Shown: piece by piece, positions 1 through 5,511 of the stretch
How the letters are laid out: the number at the start of each line of letters is the position of its first letter
How positions within the stretch are numbered: position 1 is the stretch's first letter
Assembly: GCA_902803345.1 (NCBI GenBank)
Contig: CADCPV010000013.1
Span: forward strand, 1-7,076
Direction: 5' to 3'
DNA length: 7,076 bases
DNA from: an uncultured Eubacteriales bacterium
GTDB taxonomy: Bacteria; Bacillota_A; Clostridia; Lachnospirales; Lachnospiraceae
Position numbers and translations under genes: made by a program
Notes under the pieces: generated by a model
The model's database searches: none
Told to the model about the DNA's origin: nothing
The model's input: the letters and a program-made list of their open reading frames with translations, nothing else

Positions 1-28
1 CCGCCCGGAGGGACTTCCCTCCGGGCGG
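1..28 (-). terminator. GC-rich perfect hairpin after the aldo/keto reductase gene
   Basis: Two 12-base arms (CCGCCCGGAGGG and CCCTCCGGGCGG) pair perfectly around a four-base loop. The hairpin begins 23 bases beyond the reductase stop codon. It fits an intrinsic terminator for that minus-strand gene, but its T-run would lie to the left of base 1 and cannot be seen. On the plus strand the bases that follow (ATATTGTTGT) are only loosely T-rich, so termination of a gene entering from the left is possible but less convincing. Confidence 0.6.
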
Positions 29-51
29 ATATTGTTGTCAGCCGGCAGTGG

Positions 52-1005
52 TTACATCCGGAAGAAGCTGTTGAATGCCGGAAGCGCGTAGGCGAAATCC
101 TTGCTCATCTGATCGATCGTTTCGAAATCTTCTGCGGAGATTTCGAAATCGATGGCCTTCACGTTGTCCTCAACCTGGTCAGGCCGTTTGGCACCGACGA
201 TCGGGGATGTAATGAAGCTCTGCTGCATGCACATCCGAAGAGAAAGCTGCGCAAGCGTCACGCCGTATTTCTCCGCGAAGGGACGCAGGCTGTCGACGAA
301 ATCAATGGCCTGAGAGAAGTAGGGCTGCTGGAAAAGCGAAGCGCGGTTTCGGCCGTCGCCTGCCGGGAAGACATAGTCTTTTGTGAATTTTCCGGTCAGG
401 ATGCCTTGTGCAAGCGGGGAGTAGGGGATGACGCCGATGCCTTTTTCTTCCGCATAGGCAAGGCTGTCGTTGTCCTGATAGCGCCACAGAAGCGACCAGC
501 AGGGCTGCAGCACATCCACTTCACCGTACTGCTCGGCTTCGATGATCTGGGCTTTGCTGAAGTTCGAAAGACCGATGCAGCGGATCTTTCCTTCGGATTT
601 CAGCTTCATCAGTTCACCCATGGTGTCCTCAATCGGGTCGCCTTTTCTCGTGGGCCAGTGGATGAAATAGATATCGACATAGTCCTGTCCAAGATCCCTA
701 AGGCTCTGCTCGAAAGTCGGACGAACATCGTCTTTTGCGAGACGGCTGAAGGGAAGCTTGGTACTGATCACGATCTTGTCGCGATCATACCCCTTGATGG
801 CTTCCCGGACAAGGTTCTCCGAATGGCCTCCTCCGTAGGCCGGAGCCGTATCCAGCGCGTAGATTCCGTGCTCAATTGCACTCTTGATGGCTGCGATGGA
901 CTTTGCATCTTCAGCGCCTGTAAAATAGGTGCCGCCGATCGCCCAGCAGCCGAAAACCTGCTCCGGGATGACCACGGAGCTTTTGCCGAGTCTGTAGTTC
1001 TTCAT
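52..1005 (-). CDS. Aldo/keto reductase (AKR superfamily, IolS/AKR11-like), 317 aa
   Basis: A cytoplasmic NADPH-dependent oxidoreductase with a TIM-barrel fold that reduces aldehydes or ketones; the substrate cannot be read from the sequence. The complete catalytic tetrad is visible: Asp52 (in LDTAPAYG), Tyr57, Lys83 (STKLPF) and His116 (FIHWP). Other family landmarks are GLSNFS at 145-150, YSPLAQGILTGKF at 195-207, and the cofactor-phosphate motif GAKRPDQVEDN at 271-281. The segment FPAGDGRN near 213-220 resembles B. subtilis IolS, which suggests the AKR11 branch (recalled, not searched). Length is normal for the family. The ATG start is supported by AAAGGAG at 1012-1018 on the minus strand, six bases upstream. 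The gene is monocistronic in view and divergent from the HAD gene. Whether it serves sugar, inositol or detoxification chemistry is undecided. Confidence 0.95.
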   Translation of the reverse strand: MKNYRLGKSSVVIPEQVFGCWAIGGTYFTGAEDAKSIAAIKSAIEHGIYALDTAPAYGGGHSENLVREAIKGYDRDKIVISTKLPFSRLAKDDVRPTFEQSLRDLGQDYVDIYFIHWPTRKGDPIEDTMGELMKLKSEGKIRCIGLSNFSKAQIIEAEQYGEVDVLQPCWSLLWRYQDNDSLAYAEEKGIGVIPYSPLAQGILTGKFTKDYVFPAGDGRNRASLFQQPYFSQAIDFVDSLRPFAEKYGVTLAQLSLRMCMQQSFITSPIVGAKRPDQVEDNVKAIDFEISAEDFETIDQMSKDFAYALPAFNSFFRM

Positions 1006-1036
1006 TGATGTCTCCTTTCGGGTATTGATTTGCTGT

Positions 1037-1065
1037 TTGCTTTTCTGTGCCGCTTATGATACAAT
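1037..1065 (+). promoter_or_regulatory. Probable extended -10 promoter for the HAD phosphatase gene
   Basis: TGATACAAT carries the extended -10 TG (1057-1058) and a five-of-six -10 box TACAAT (1060-1065). A weak -35 TTGCTT (1037-1042) lies 17 bases upstream. The predicted start near 1072 gives a leader of about 133 bases. I found no better plus-strand candidate between here and the GTG at 1205. The promoter lies downstream of, and points towards, the reductase promoter. Confidence 0.45.
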
Positions 1066-1071
1066 CTTTTG

Positions 1072-1104
1072 CAGTCTTCTGTATTATCCGCATCAAGAAG
1101 ACTG
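1072..1104. repeat. Nine-base perfect inverted repeat in the shared leader
   Basis: CAGTCTTCT (1072-1080) and AGAAGACTG (1096-1104) are perfectly complementary around a 15-base spacer. The structure starts at the predicted first base of the HAD transcript and also sits inside the reductase leader, so both RNAs could fold it. The tail lacks a T-run in either direction. A nine-base perfect match in a 200-base spacer is unlikely to be random, and the site is a fair candidate for protein binding or leader control. Confidence 0.5.
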
Positions 1105-1107
1105 TTC

Positions 1108-1125
1108 GGAGCAGAGATTTGCTCC
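1108..1125. repeat. Inverted repeat GGAGCA-N6-TGCTCC in the shared leader
   Basis: Perfect six-base arms surround a six-base loop, directly abutting the TGATA/TATCA dyad. In RNA it would form a small hairpin on either strand near the 5' end of the reductase transcript. There is no following T-run on either strand, so it is not a terminator. It may be an operator, an mRNA-stabilising hairpin, or chance. Confidence 0.4.
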
Positions 1126-1140
1126 TGATACTTGATATCA
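1126..1140. promoter_or_regulatory. Operator-like inverted repeat TGATA-N5-TATCA
   Basis: Five-base arms TGATA and TATCA are separated by five bases. The dyad runs from the last base of the reductase -10 box across the predicted transcription start, which is a classic position for a repressor site. The arms are short and could occur by chance. No regulator gene is present in the window, so the binding protein is unknown. Confidence 0.35.
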
Positions 1141-1168
1141 TTTTAGACAGGACTCGGCGGATTGTCAA
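1140..1168 (-). promoter_or_regulatory. Sigma-70-type promoter of the aldo/keto reductase gene
   Basis: Read on the minus strand, a consensus -35 TTGACA (1168-1163) is followed by exactly 17 bases and then a -10 TAAAAT (1145-1140, five of six consensus bases). Transcription is predicted to start near 1133, giving a leader of about 127 bases before the ATG at 1005. That leader contains two inverted repeats. This is the only strong promoter I see facing this gene. Confidence 0.8.
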
Positions 1169-1204
1169 CTGTTTTCGAAACGGCCGAAAAGGAAGGAAAG
1201 AGCA

Positions 1205-1801
1205 GTGATCAGAAATATTATTTTCGATATGGGAAATGTTCTTCTGACATATGAACCCGAAACCTTTGTCCGAAAACTGTGTTCCGAAAAGGCGGCTCCG
1301 GTGATCCTCCGGGAGCTGTTTCTCGGGCCGGACTGGCGGAAGCAGGATCTCGGCCTCATCGGAAAGAAGGAACTCTTTGAACTGGTGTCGGTCCGGGTTC
1401 CGGCAATATTTCATCCCGATCTTTGGAACGCCGTCGATCACTGGTCAGACCTGATGCAGCCGATTTCCGGCGCCGATGCATTTATCCGAAGAATGAAAAC
1501 AGAAGGCTACCGCCTGTTTGTCCTCAGCAACGCCGGAACCGATTTTTATCGCTATTTCCCGCCTCATTATGCGCTTTCGCTGTTTGACGGTCTAACGATA
1601 TCCTGCGATCTTCATATCGCAAAGCCGGACAGGGAGATTTACATGCATCTGATGGAAAGCTTTGGCCTTTTGCCGGAGGAGTGCATGTTCACTGATGATA
1701 TGCAGGAAAACGTCGCCGGCGCAGAGGCCTGCGGGATGCACGGATTCCGTTTTCAGGGAGATTTTGAGGCGCTTTCGGATGCTGTTTGCAGAATAAAGTA
1801 A
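1205..1801 (+). CDS. HAD-superfamily hydrolase, subfamily IA, YihX-like, 198 aa
   Basis: Likely a small cytoplasmic phosphatase that removes phosphate from a sugar phosphate or similar metabolite; the closest characterised relative I recognise is E. coli YihX, an alpha-glucose-1-phosphate phosphatase of nearly identical length. Motif I is FDMGNVLL with nucleophile Asp8. Position 10, usually the acid/base Asp of HAD phosphatases, is Gly, as in YihX (FDLGNV). Motif II is LSN at 107-109, motif III is Lys140 in AKPD, and motif IV is FTDDMQENVAGA with Asp164-Asp165 for magnesium. Residues of about 15-90 form the helical cap. The start is GTG, preceded by GGAAGG at 1191-1196 with an eight-base spacer, and the first residues IRNIIFDMG begin the Rossmann strand without a spare extension. 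The gene stands alone between its own promoter and a terminator. The substrate is uncertain. Confidence 0.9.
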   Translation: MIRNIIFDMGNVLLTYEPETFVRKLCSEKAAPVILRELFLGPDWRKQDLGLIGKKELFELVSVRVPAIFHPDLWNAVDHWSDLMQPISGADAFIRRMKTEGYRLFVLSNAGTDFYRYFPPHYALSLFDGLTISCDLHIAKPDREIYMHLMESFGLLPEECMFTDDMQENVAGAEACGMHGFRFQGDFEALSDAVCRIK

Positions 1802-1873
1802 AAGTGCAGACAAGACTTCCCTGCAAGGTTCTGGAGTATGTGAAAAATACGAAATAGAAAGTTTTAAATCGCG

Positions 1874-1904
1874 AAAAGAAGTCCTTGATAAAGGGCTTCT
1901 TTTT
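1874..1904 (+). terminator. Intrinsic terminator after the HAD gene
   Basis: The arms 1874-1886 and 1891-1903 pair over 13 positions, with one T-G wobble, around a GATA loop. Five T bases (1900-1904) close the structure, the first four of them in the 3' arm. The hairpin lies about 70 bases after the HAD stop. The 5' arm begins with an A-run, so the element may also work leftwards, although no minus-strand gene ends here. The preceding stretch 1802-1873 shows nothing else convincing. Confidence 0.8.
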
Positions 1905-1913
1905 GTATATAAT
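1885..1913 (+). promoter_or_regulatory. Strong sigma-70-type promoter of the galM cluster, inside the terminator
   Basis: The -35 TTGATA (1885-1890, five of six) and the perfect -10 TATAAT (1908-1913) are separated by exactly 17 bases. A second overlapping TATAAT lies at 1913-1918 but would give a 22-base spacer. Transcription should start near 1920, giving a galM leader of about 84 bases. The -35 box sits in the end of the 5' arm and the loop of the upstream terminator, and the spacer is that terminator's 3' arm and T-run. Confidence 0.85.
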
Positions 1914-1959
1914 ATAATAGCTTATGTATGGGCATATCCGGCTTTGTTAAGAAATTATT

Positions 1960-1982
1960 CTGCCGCCGGCGGCGTACGGCAG
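1960..1982 (+). promoter_or_regulatory. GC-rich alternative hairpins in the galM leader
   Basis: CTGCCG (1960-1965) can pair with CGGCAG (1977-1982). The segment 1962-1973, GCCGCCGGCGGC, is also a perfect 12-base palindrome that can fold on itself. The two pairings share bases 1962-1965 and exclude each other. The structure ends 10 bases before the GGAGG ribosome site. There is no T-run, so it would act on translation or RNA stability rather than termination, if it acts at all. It does not match a riboswitch class that I recognise. Confidence 0.35.
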
Positions 1983-1992
1983 ATATCAGCAT

Positions 1993-1997
1993 GGAGG
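1993..1997 (+). promoter_or_regulatory. Ribosome binding site that fixes the galM start
   Basis: GGAGG lies six bases before the ATG at 2004. Two other ATGs crowd it: one at 1991 overlaps the GGAGG itself, and one at 1999 starts only one base after it; both are out of frame with galM and reach stops quickly. The in-frame open stretch upstream of 2004 has no ribosome site. The start at 2004 is therefore the clear choice. Confidence 0.85.
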
Positions 1998-2003
1998 TAT
2001 GAT

Positions 2004-3062
2004 ATGGAAATCAGAAAATTCGGTGTAACGGAAAAAGGCGAAGAAACATCCCTGATCACGCTGAAAAACAGCAAGGGCATGATCGCAGAACTGACTGACA
2101 TGGGCGCGTCTCTTGTAAGCCTGATCGTTCCGGACCGGGACGGCAAGCCTGTCGATGTGGTGCTCGGGTATCCGACGTCTGAAGCTTACGAGCACAATGC
2201 AAACTGCTTCGGCGCCACGATCGGCCGGAACGGCAACCGGATCGCGAACGGTCATTTTGTGATCAACGGAAAAGAATACCAGATGGTCAGACATCCTTTG
2301 AATGGCCATAACCTGCACAGCCAGCCGGATACCTTCTATACCCGGAAATGGGGCTTTACGACAGAGGACGGACCGGATGCGGAGTGCGTGACGTTCACAC
2401 TGTATTCCCCGGACGGCGATCAGGGCTTCCCCGGAAATATGGACATTGAAGTGACCTATACGCTGACCGAAGACAATGAGCTGATGATTGACTATTACGG
2501 CTTCTGCGACCAGGATACCGTGATGAATATGACAAATCACAGCTATTTCAACCTGAACGGAGAGGGCTCCGGCGATATTCTCGGACATGAAGTGCAGCTG
2601 TATTCCGACTACATTACGGAAACCGACAGCGGCCTGATTCCGACCGGAAATCTCACGGATGTGACCGGAACGCCCTTTGATTTCCGTGAAGCGAAGAGCA
2701 TCGGACAGGATATTGACCAGGACGATGAAGCACTTCATAACGGTCTCGGCTACGACCACAACTTTGTCGTCAACGGCGGAAAACGCCAGGAAGATGCGCA
2801 GCTGATCGGACGCGTGAAGGGCGATCAGAGCGGCATTGTCATGGAAATCTATACGGATCTTCCGGGTGTGCAGATGTATACGTCAAACGGCATGGAGCAG
2901 CCGAACGGCAAGAACGGACATGCCTACCACAATCACGCCGGCGTTTGCTTCGAAACCCAGTTTGCGCCGAATGCCGTGAATATTCCCGCGTTTGAATCGC
3001 CGGTTATCAAGGCGAATAAGGAAGTCACCACACTGACTGTCTACCGCTTCGTTGCCGAGTAA
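2004..3062 (+). CDS. galM: Galactose mutarotase (aldose 1-epimerase), 352 aa
   Basis: Interconverts the alpha and beta anomers of galactose and other aldoses, supplying alpha-galactose to galactokinase in the Leloir pathway; a cytoplasmic beta-sandwich enzyme. The expected active-site residues are all present by comparison with L. lactis and human GalM: Arg79 (GRNGNRI), His104 (HNLH), catalytic acid His179 (MTNHSYFNL), Asp251 (GYDHNF) and catalytic base Glu317 (CFETQ). LIPTGNLTDVTGTPFDFR at 211-228 and the C-terminal TVYRF are also typical. One local oddity is that the usual glycines after NLH are replaced (NLHSQPDTFYTRKW). Length is normal and no signal peptide is seen. It is the first gene of a four-gene co-directional cluster under a strong promoter, with no galK, galT or galE in view, so it may work as a housekeeping mutarotase rather than in a dedicated galactose operon. 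Confidence 0.96.
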   Translation: MEIRKFGVTEKGEETSLITLKNSKGMIAELTDMGASLVSLIVPDRDGKPVDVVLGYPTSEAYEHNANCFGATIGRNGNRIANGHFVINGKEYQMVRHPLNGHNLHSQPDTFYTRKWGFTTEDGPDAECVTFTLYSPDGDQGFPGNMDIEVTYTLTEDNELMIDYYGFCDQDTVMNMTNHSYFNLNGEGSGDILGHEVQLYSDYITETDSGLIPTGNLTDVTGTPFDFREAKSIGQDIDQDDEALHNGLGYDHNFVVNGGKRQEDAQLIGRVKGDQSGIVMEIYTDLPGVQMYTSNGMEQPNGKNGHAYHNHAGVCFETQFAPNAVNIPAFESPVIKANKEVTTLTVYRFVAE

Positions 3063-3067
3063 GCCAC

Positions 3068-5071
3068 ATGGGCAAAAACCTGTATATCGCGGAGAAGCCG
3101 AGCGTCGCACAGGAATTCGCGCGGGTTCTTTCGATCCGCGCCGAGCGGAAAGACGGCTATCTCGAGTCCGACACCGATATTGTGACCTGGTGTGTCGGGC
3201 ATCTGGTGACCATGTCGTATCCGGATGCCTACGACCCGGCGCTCAAAAAGTGGAGCATGAACACGCTTCCCTTTATTCCGGATACCTGGAAATATGAGGT
3301 GATCGAAAACGTAAAAAAGCAGTTTGGCATTGTTTCGAAGCTTCTTACCCGGAAAGATGTGGAGACGATCTATGTCTGCACGGACTCCGGACGGGAAGGA
3401 GAATATATCTACCGGCTCGTGGCGCAGGAAGCACATGTGACCGGGAAAACCGAAAAACGCGTCTGGATTGATTCCCAGACGGAGGAAGAGATCCGGCGCG
3501 GTATCCGGGAAGCAAAAGACCTTTCGGCCTATGACAATTTGGCGGATTCCGCCTATCTTCGGGCGAAGGAAGATTACCTGATGGGCATCAACTTCTCCCG
3601 CGCGCTGACGCTGAAATTCGGAAACATTGTCGCGGGAACGCTGCGGGAGCAGCGGGCGGTACTTTCGGTCGGGCGTGTGATGACCTGTGTTCTCGGAATG
3701 GTCGTCCGGCGCGAACGCGAAATCCGCAGCTTCGTTCCGCAGAAATTCTACCGTGTGCTTGCGGGAATGGAACTGTCCGGCGAACGGATTGAGGGCGAAT
3801 GGCGCGCCGTGAAGGGCTCACGCTACGAAAACCACCCGGCGCTCTATAAGGAAAACGGCTTCAAAAAACGCGAAGATGCGGAAGAACTGGTTCGTTTCCT
3901 GTCAGACGAACCTCCTCTTCAGGTCGAAGTATTATCCTGCGAACGGAAGACCGAATCGAAAAAGGCACCGCTTCTTTTCAACCTTGCGGAGCTTCAGAAC
4001 GAATGCTCCCGGCGCTTCAAGATCAGCCCGGACCAGACGCTTTCGGTAGTGCAGGAGCTTTACGAGAAAAAGCTTGTCACCTATCCGAGAACCGACGCGC
4101 GCGTGCTGTCATCCGCCGTTGCGAAGGAAATCGCAAAAAACATCGGCGGACTGAAAAACGTCCCGGAACTTTCGGGCTTTGCGGCGGAAATTCTCGAAAA
4201 GAAGAGTTATGCCGGGATCGGAAGGTCCGTGTATACGGACGACAAAAAAATCACGGATCATTACGCGATCATCCCGACCGGCCAGGGCATTTCGGCGCTG
4301 AATTCGCTGAAAACCCTGCAGAAACAGGTGTATGATCTGATCTGCCGGCGCTTTCTCTGCATTTTCTATCCGCCGGCTAAATATACGAAGGTCGCTCTGA
4401 TGACCGGAAGGAAAGGCGAATCCTTCTTCTCGAACTTCAGGATGCTTGCCGAGCCGGGATATCTTACGGTACTCGGGACAAAGGAGGCTTCCGATGCGAA
4501 GGATGAGAAGGAAGGCGAGAAGGCGCTGAATGCGAAACTCCTCGAGTCGCTTCAGAACCTGAAGAAAGGCACGATGCTTCCGGTCTCGGAATTCAGCATC
4601 AGGGAAGGCGAAACCACGCCGCCGAAGCGCTACAGTTCCGGGTCGCTGATCCTGACGATGGAAAATGCCGGCCAGTTCATCGAGGACGAAGAACTTCGGG
4701 CACAGATCAAGGGCTCCGGAATCGGAACCTCGGCGACCCGGGCGGAAATTATCAAAAAACTCGTAACGATCAAATACCTGAAGATCAACGGCAAAACACA
4801 GATTGTAACGCCGACACTTCAGGGCGAGCTGGTCTATGATGTGGTCGAAGCTTCCATGCCGCAGCTTCTCAACCCGGACCTGACAGCCTCCTGGGAAAAG
4901 GGACTTTCCTATGTGGCGGAAGGCACGATCACAACGGACGAGTACATGGAAAAGATGACCGGATTTGTCCGGAGGCGTACGGATTTTGTGAAGAACATCG
5001 GAAATCCCGAGGGAATCCGAAGAAACTTTGACCTGGTGCTTCCGTACTATGCGGCGGCAAAGAGAAGATAA
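3068..5071 (+). CDS. topB: Type IA DNA topoisomerase, topoisomerase III family, 667 aa
   Basis: Cuts one DNA strand through a tyrosine link, passes a strand and reseals; it relaxes and decatenates DNA and helps resolve replication and recombination intermediates. The N-terminal Toprim domain has catalytic Glu9 (YIAEKPSVAQ) and CTDSGREGE at 104-112, where the middle Asp of DxDxE is Gly108, as I recall for other Firmicute TopB proteins. SVGRVMTCVLG at 200-210 corresponds to the usual SVGRVQTPxLG. Active-site Tyr339 lies in VTYPRTD. DHYAIIPT at 397-404 and GSGIGTSATRAEII at 549-562 are further signatures. A charged linker rich in Lys and Glu lies near 472-490. The protein ends without a cysteine zinc-ribbon tail. 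The ATG is five bases after the galM stop and has no good ribosome site (only GAG in the galM stop region), so translation probably depends on coupling to galM. There are no conjugation or mobile-element genes nearby, so a chromosomal housekeeping enzyme is most likely. Confidence 0.92.
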   Translation: MGKNLYIAEKPSVAQEFARVLSIRAERKDGYLESDTDIVTWCVGHLVTMSYPDAYDPALKKWSMNTLPFIPDTWKYEVIENVKKQFGIVSKLLTRKDVETIYVCTDSGREGEYIYRLVAQEAHVTGKTEKRVWIDSQTEEEIRRGIREAKDLSAYDNLADSAYLRAKEDYLMGINFSRALTLKFGNIVAGTLREQRAVLSVGRVMTCVLGMVVRREREIRSFVPQKFYRVLAGMELSGERIEGEWRAVKGSRYENHPALYKENGFKKREDAEELVRFLSDEPPLQVEVLSCERKTESKKAPLLFNLAELQNECSRRFKISPDQTLSVVQELYEKKLVTYPRTDARVLSSAVAKEIAKNIGGLKNVPELSGFAAEILEKKSYAGIGRSVYTDDKKITDHYAIIPTGQGISALNSLKTLQKQVYDLICRRFLCIFYPPAKYTKVALMTGRKGESFFSNFRMLAEPGYLTVLGTKEASDAKDEKEGEKALNAKLLESLQNLKKGTMLPVSEFSIREGETTPPKRYSSGSLILTMENAGQFIEDEELRAQIKGSGIGTSATRAEIIKKLVTIKYLKINGKTQIVTPTLQGELVYDVVEASMPQLLNPDLTASWEKGLSYVAEGTITTDEYMEKMTGFVRRRTDFVKNIGNPEGIRRNFDLVLPYYAAAKRR

Positions 5072-5075
5072 GGAA

Positions 5076-5096
5076 TCCTGCTTTTATTTGGCAGGA
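5076..5096 (+). promoter_or_regulatory. Small hairpin between topB and the membrane-protein gene
   Basis: TCCTGC (5076-5081) pairs with GCAGGA (5091-5096) around a nine-base AT-rich loop. No T-run follows, so it is not a convincing terminator. The 3' arm holds AGGA, the only ribosome-site-like sequence before the ATG at 5113, but that lies 16 bases away, which is too far for normal use. The hairpin may set the ratio of the downstream genes to topB, or may be incidental. Confidence 0.35.
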
Positions 5097-5112
5097 ATCG
5101 ACAGAAAAAAGC

Positions 5113-5505
5113 ATGGAAATCATTGAGGAACAGCAGGAGCTTGGCAGTGTCGGAAGGACACAGCGGATTATCATATCGCGGCGGGACACGCTTGTAAATG
5201 ACCTGAAGAACAGTACCGTTCAGGGACTGGTGTCATTTCTTCTGTCCATCGGGTCCCTTGCCCTGATCCTGACCGGTTTTTACTTAAGTTTCCGCGCCGG
5301 CGGGAACGGAGGAGTCCTTCTCGGACTTCTGATGATCGCTGCGCTTCTGTTCGCGCTTCTTTCGATCATCATGGGGATTTTAGGGTTTCGAAACCGTAAG
5401 AAAATCCGCCATTACATGGAGCGGCGCGGCATAATTATCAGTATTATTTGCATCGGATCGCTGATCGCGCTTTATGTGCGCGGAATTCTGATCTATCTTG
5501 GGTGA
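5113..5505 (+). CDS. Small membrane protein with three predicted helices, 130 aa (DUF6142-like)
   Basis: Function unknown. The first 35 or so residues are polar and charged and should be cytoplasmic. Three hydrophobic stretches follow, at about 37-60, 66-92 and 106-128. Between the second and third is a strongly basic loop (FRNRKKIRHYMERR, 92-105), which by the positive-inside rule places that loop in the cytoplasm. The pattern of a polar head, QGLVSFLLSIGS, a glycine-rich turn after YLSFRAGG, and an end in LIYLG resembles DUF6142 proteins of Lachnospiraceae as I remember them; a domain search is needed to settle this. There are no enzymatic motifs. The ATG at 5113 is the only sensible start, but its ribosome site is poor. 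The stop is six bases from the next gene, so the two are almost certainly co-translated and may work together. Confidence 0.8.
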   Translation: MEIIEEQQELGSVGRTQRIIISRRDTLVNDLKNSTVQGLVSFLLSIGSLALILTGFYLSFRAGGNGGVLLGLLMIAALLFALLSIIMGILGFRNRKKIRHYMERRGIIISIICIGSLIALYVRGILIYLG

Positions 5506-5506
5506 T
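5500..5506 (+). promoter_or_regulatory. Ribosome site overlapping the upstream stop codon
   Basis: GGGTGAT contains GGTGAT, complementary to the extended 3' tail of 16S rRNA, and lies five bases before the ATG at 5512. It includes the TGA stop (5503-5505) of the membrane-protein gene, so ribosomes ending the first gene sit on the initiation site of the second. This supports 5512 as the start and suggests translational coupling. Confidence 0.65.
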
Positions 5507-5511
5507 TGCAG

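Noticed and set aside
406..1008. A 200-codon plus-strand open frame opposite the aldo/keto reductase
   Set aside because: It is the complement of a gene whose family motifs and ribosome site are clear, its peptide shows no recognisable motif, and it has no plausible start context.
1802..1830. TGCAG/CTGCA inverted arms just after the HAD stop
   Set aside because: Only five pairs with a long loop and no T-run; the clear terminator is at 1874-1904.
1944..2003. A 20-codon in-frame extension of galM upstream of the ATG at 2004
   Set aside because: It would begin at a TTG without a ribosome site, runs through a GC-rich palindrome, and adds residues absent from GalM proteins. GGAGG is placed for the ATG at 2004.
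1986..2759. A 257-codon minus-strand open frame opposite galM
   Set aside because: Fully antisense to a confidently assigned gene with all active-site residues. Long antisense frames are common in DNA with this codon bias.
3068..5071. The topoisomerase as cargo of an integrative conjugative element or plasmid
   Set aside because: No relaxase, mating-pair, integrase or replication gene, no direct repeats or attachment site are seen, and the neighbours and base use are uniform with chromosomal-type genes.
5076..5096. The hairpin after topB as a terminator
   Set aside because: The stem is only six base pairs with a nine-base loop and is followed by ATCGACAG rather than a T-run. The downstream genes are closely spaced, so continuation of the transcript is more likely.
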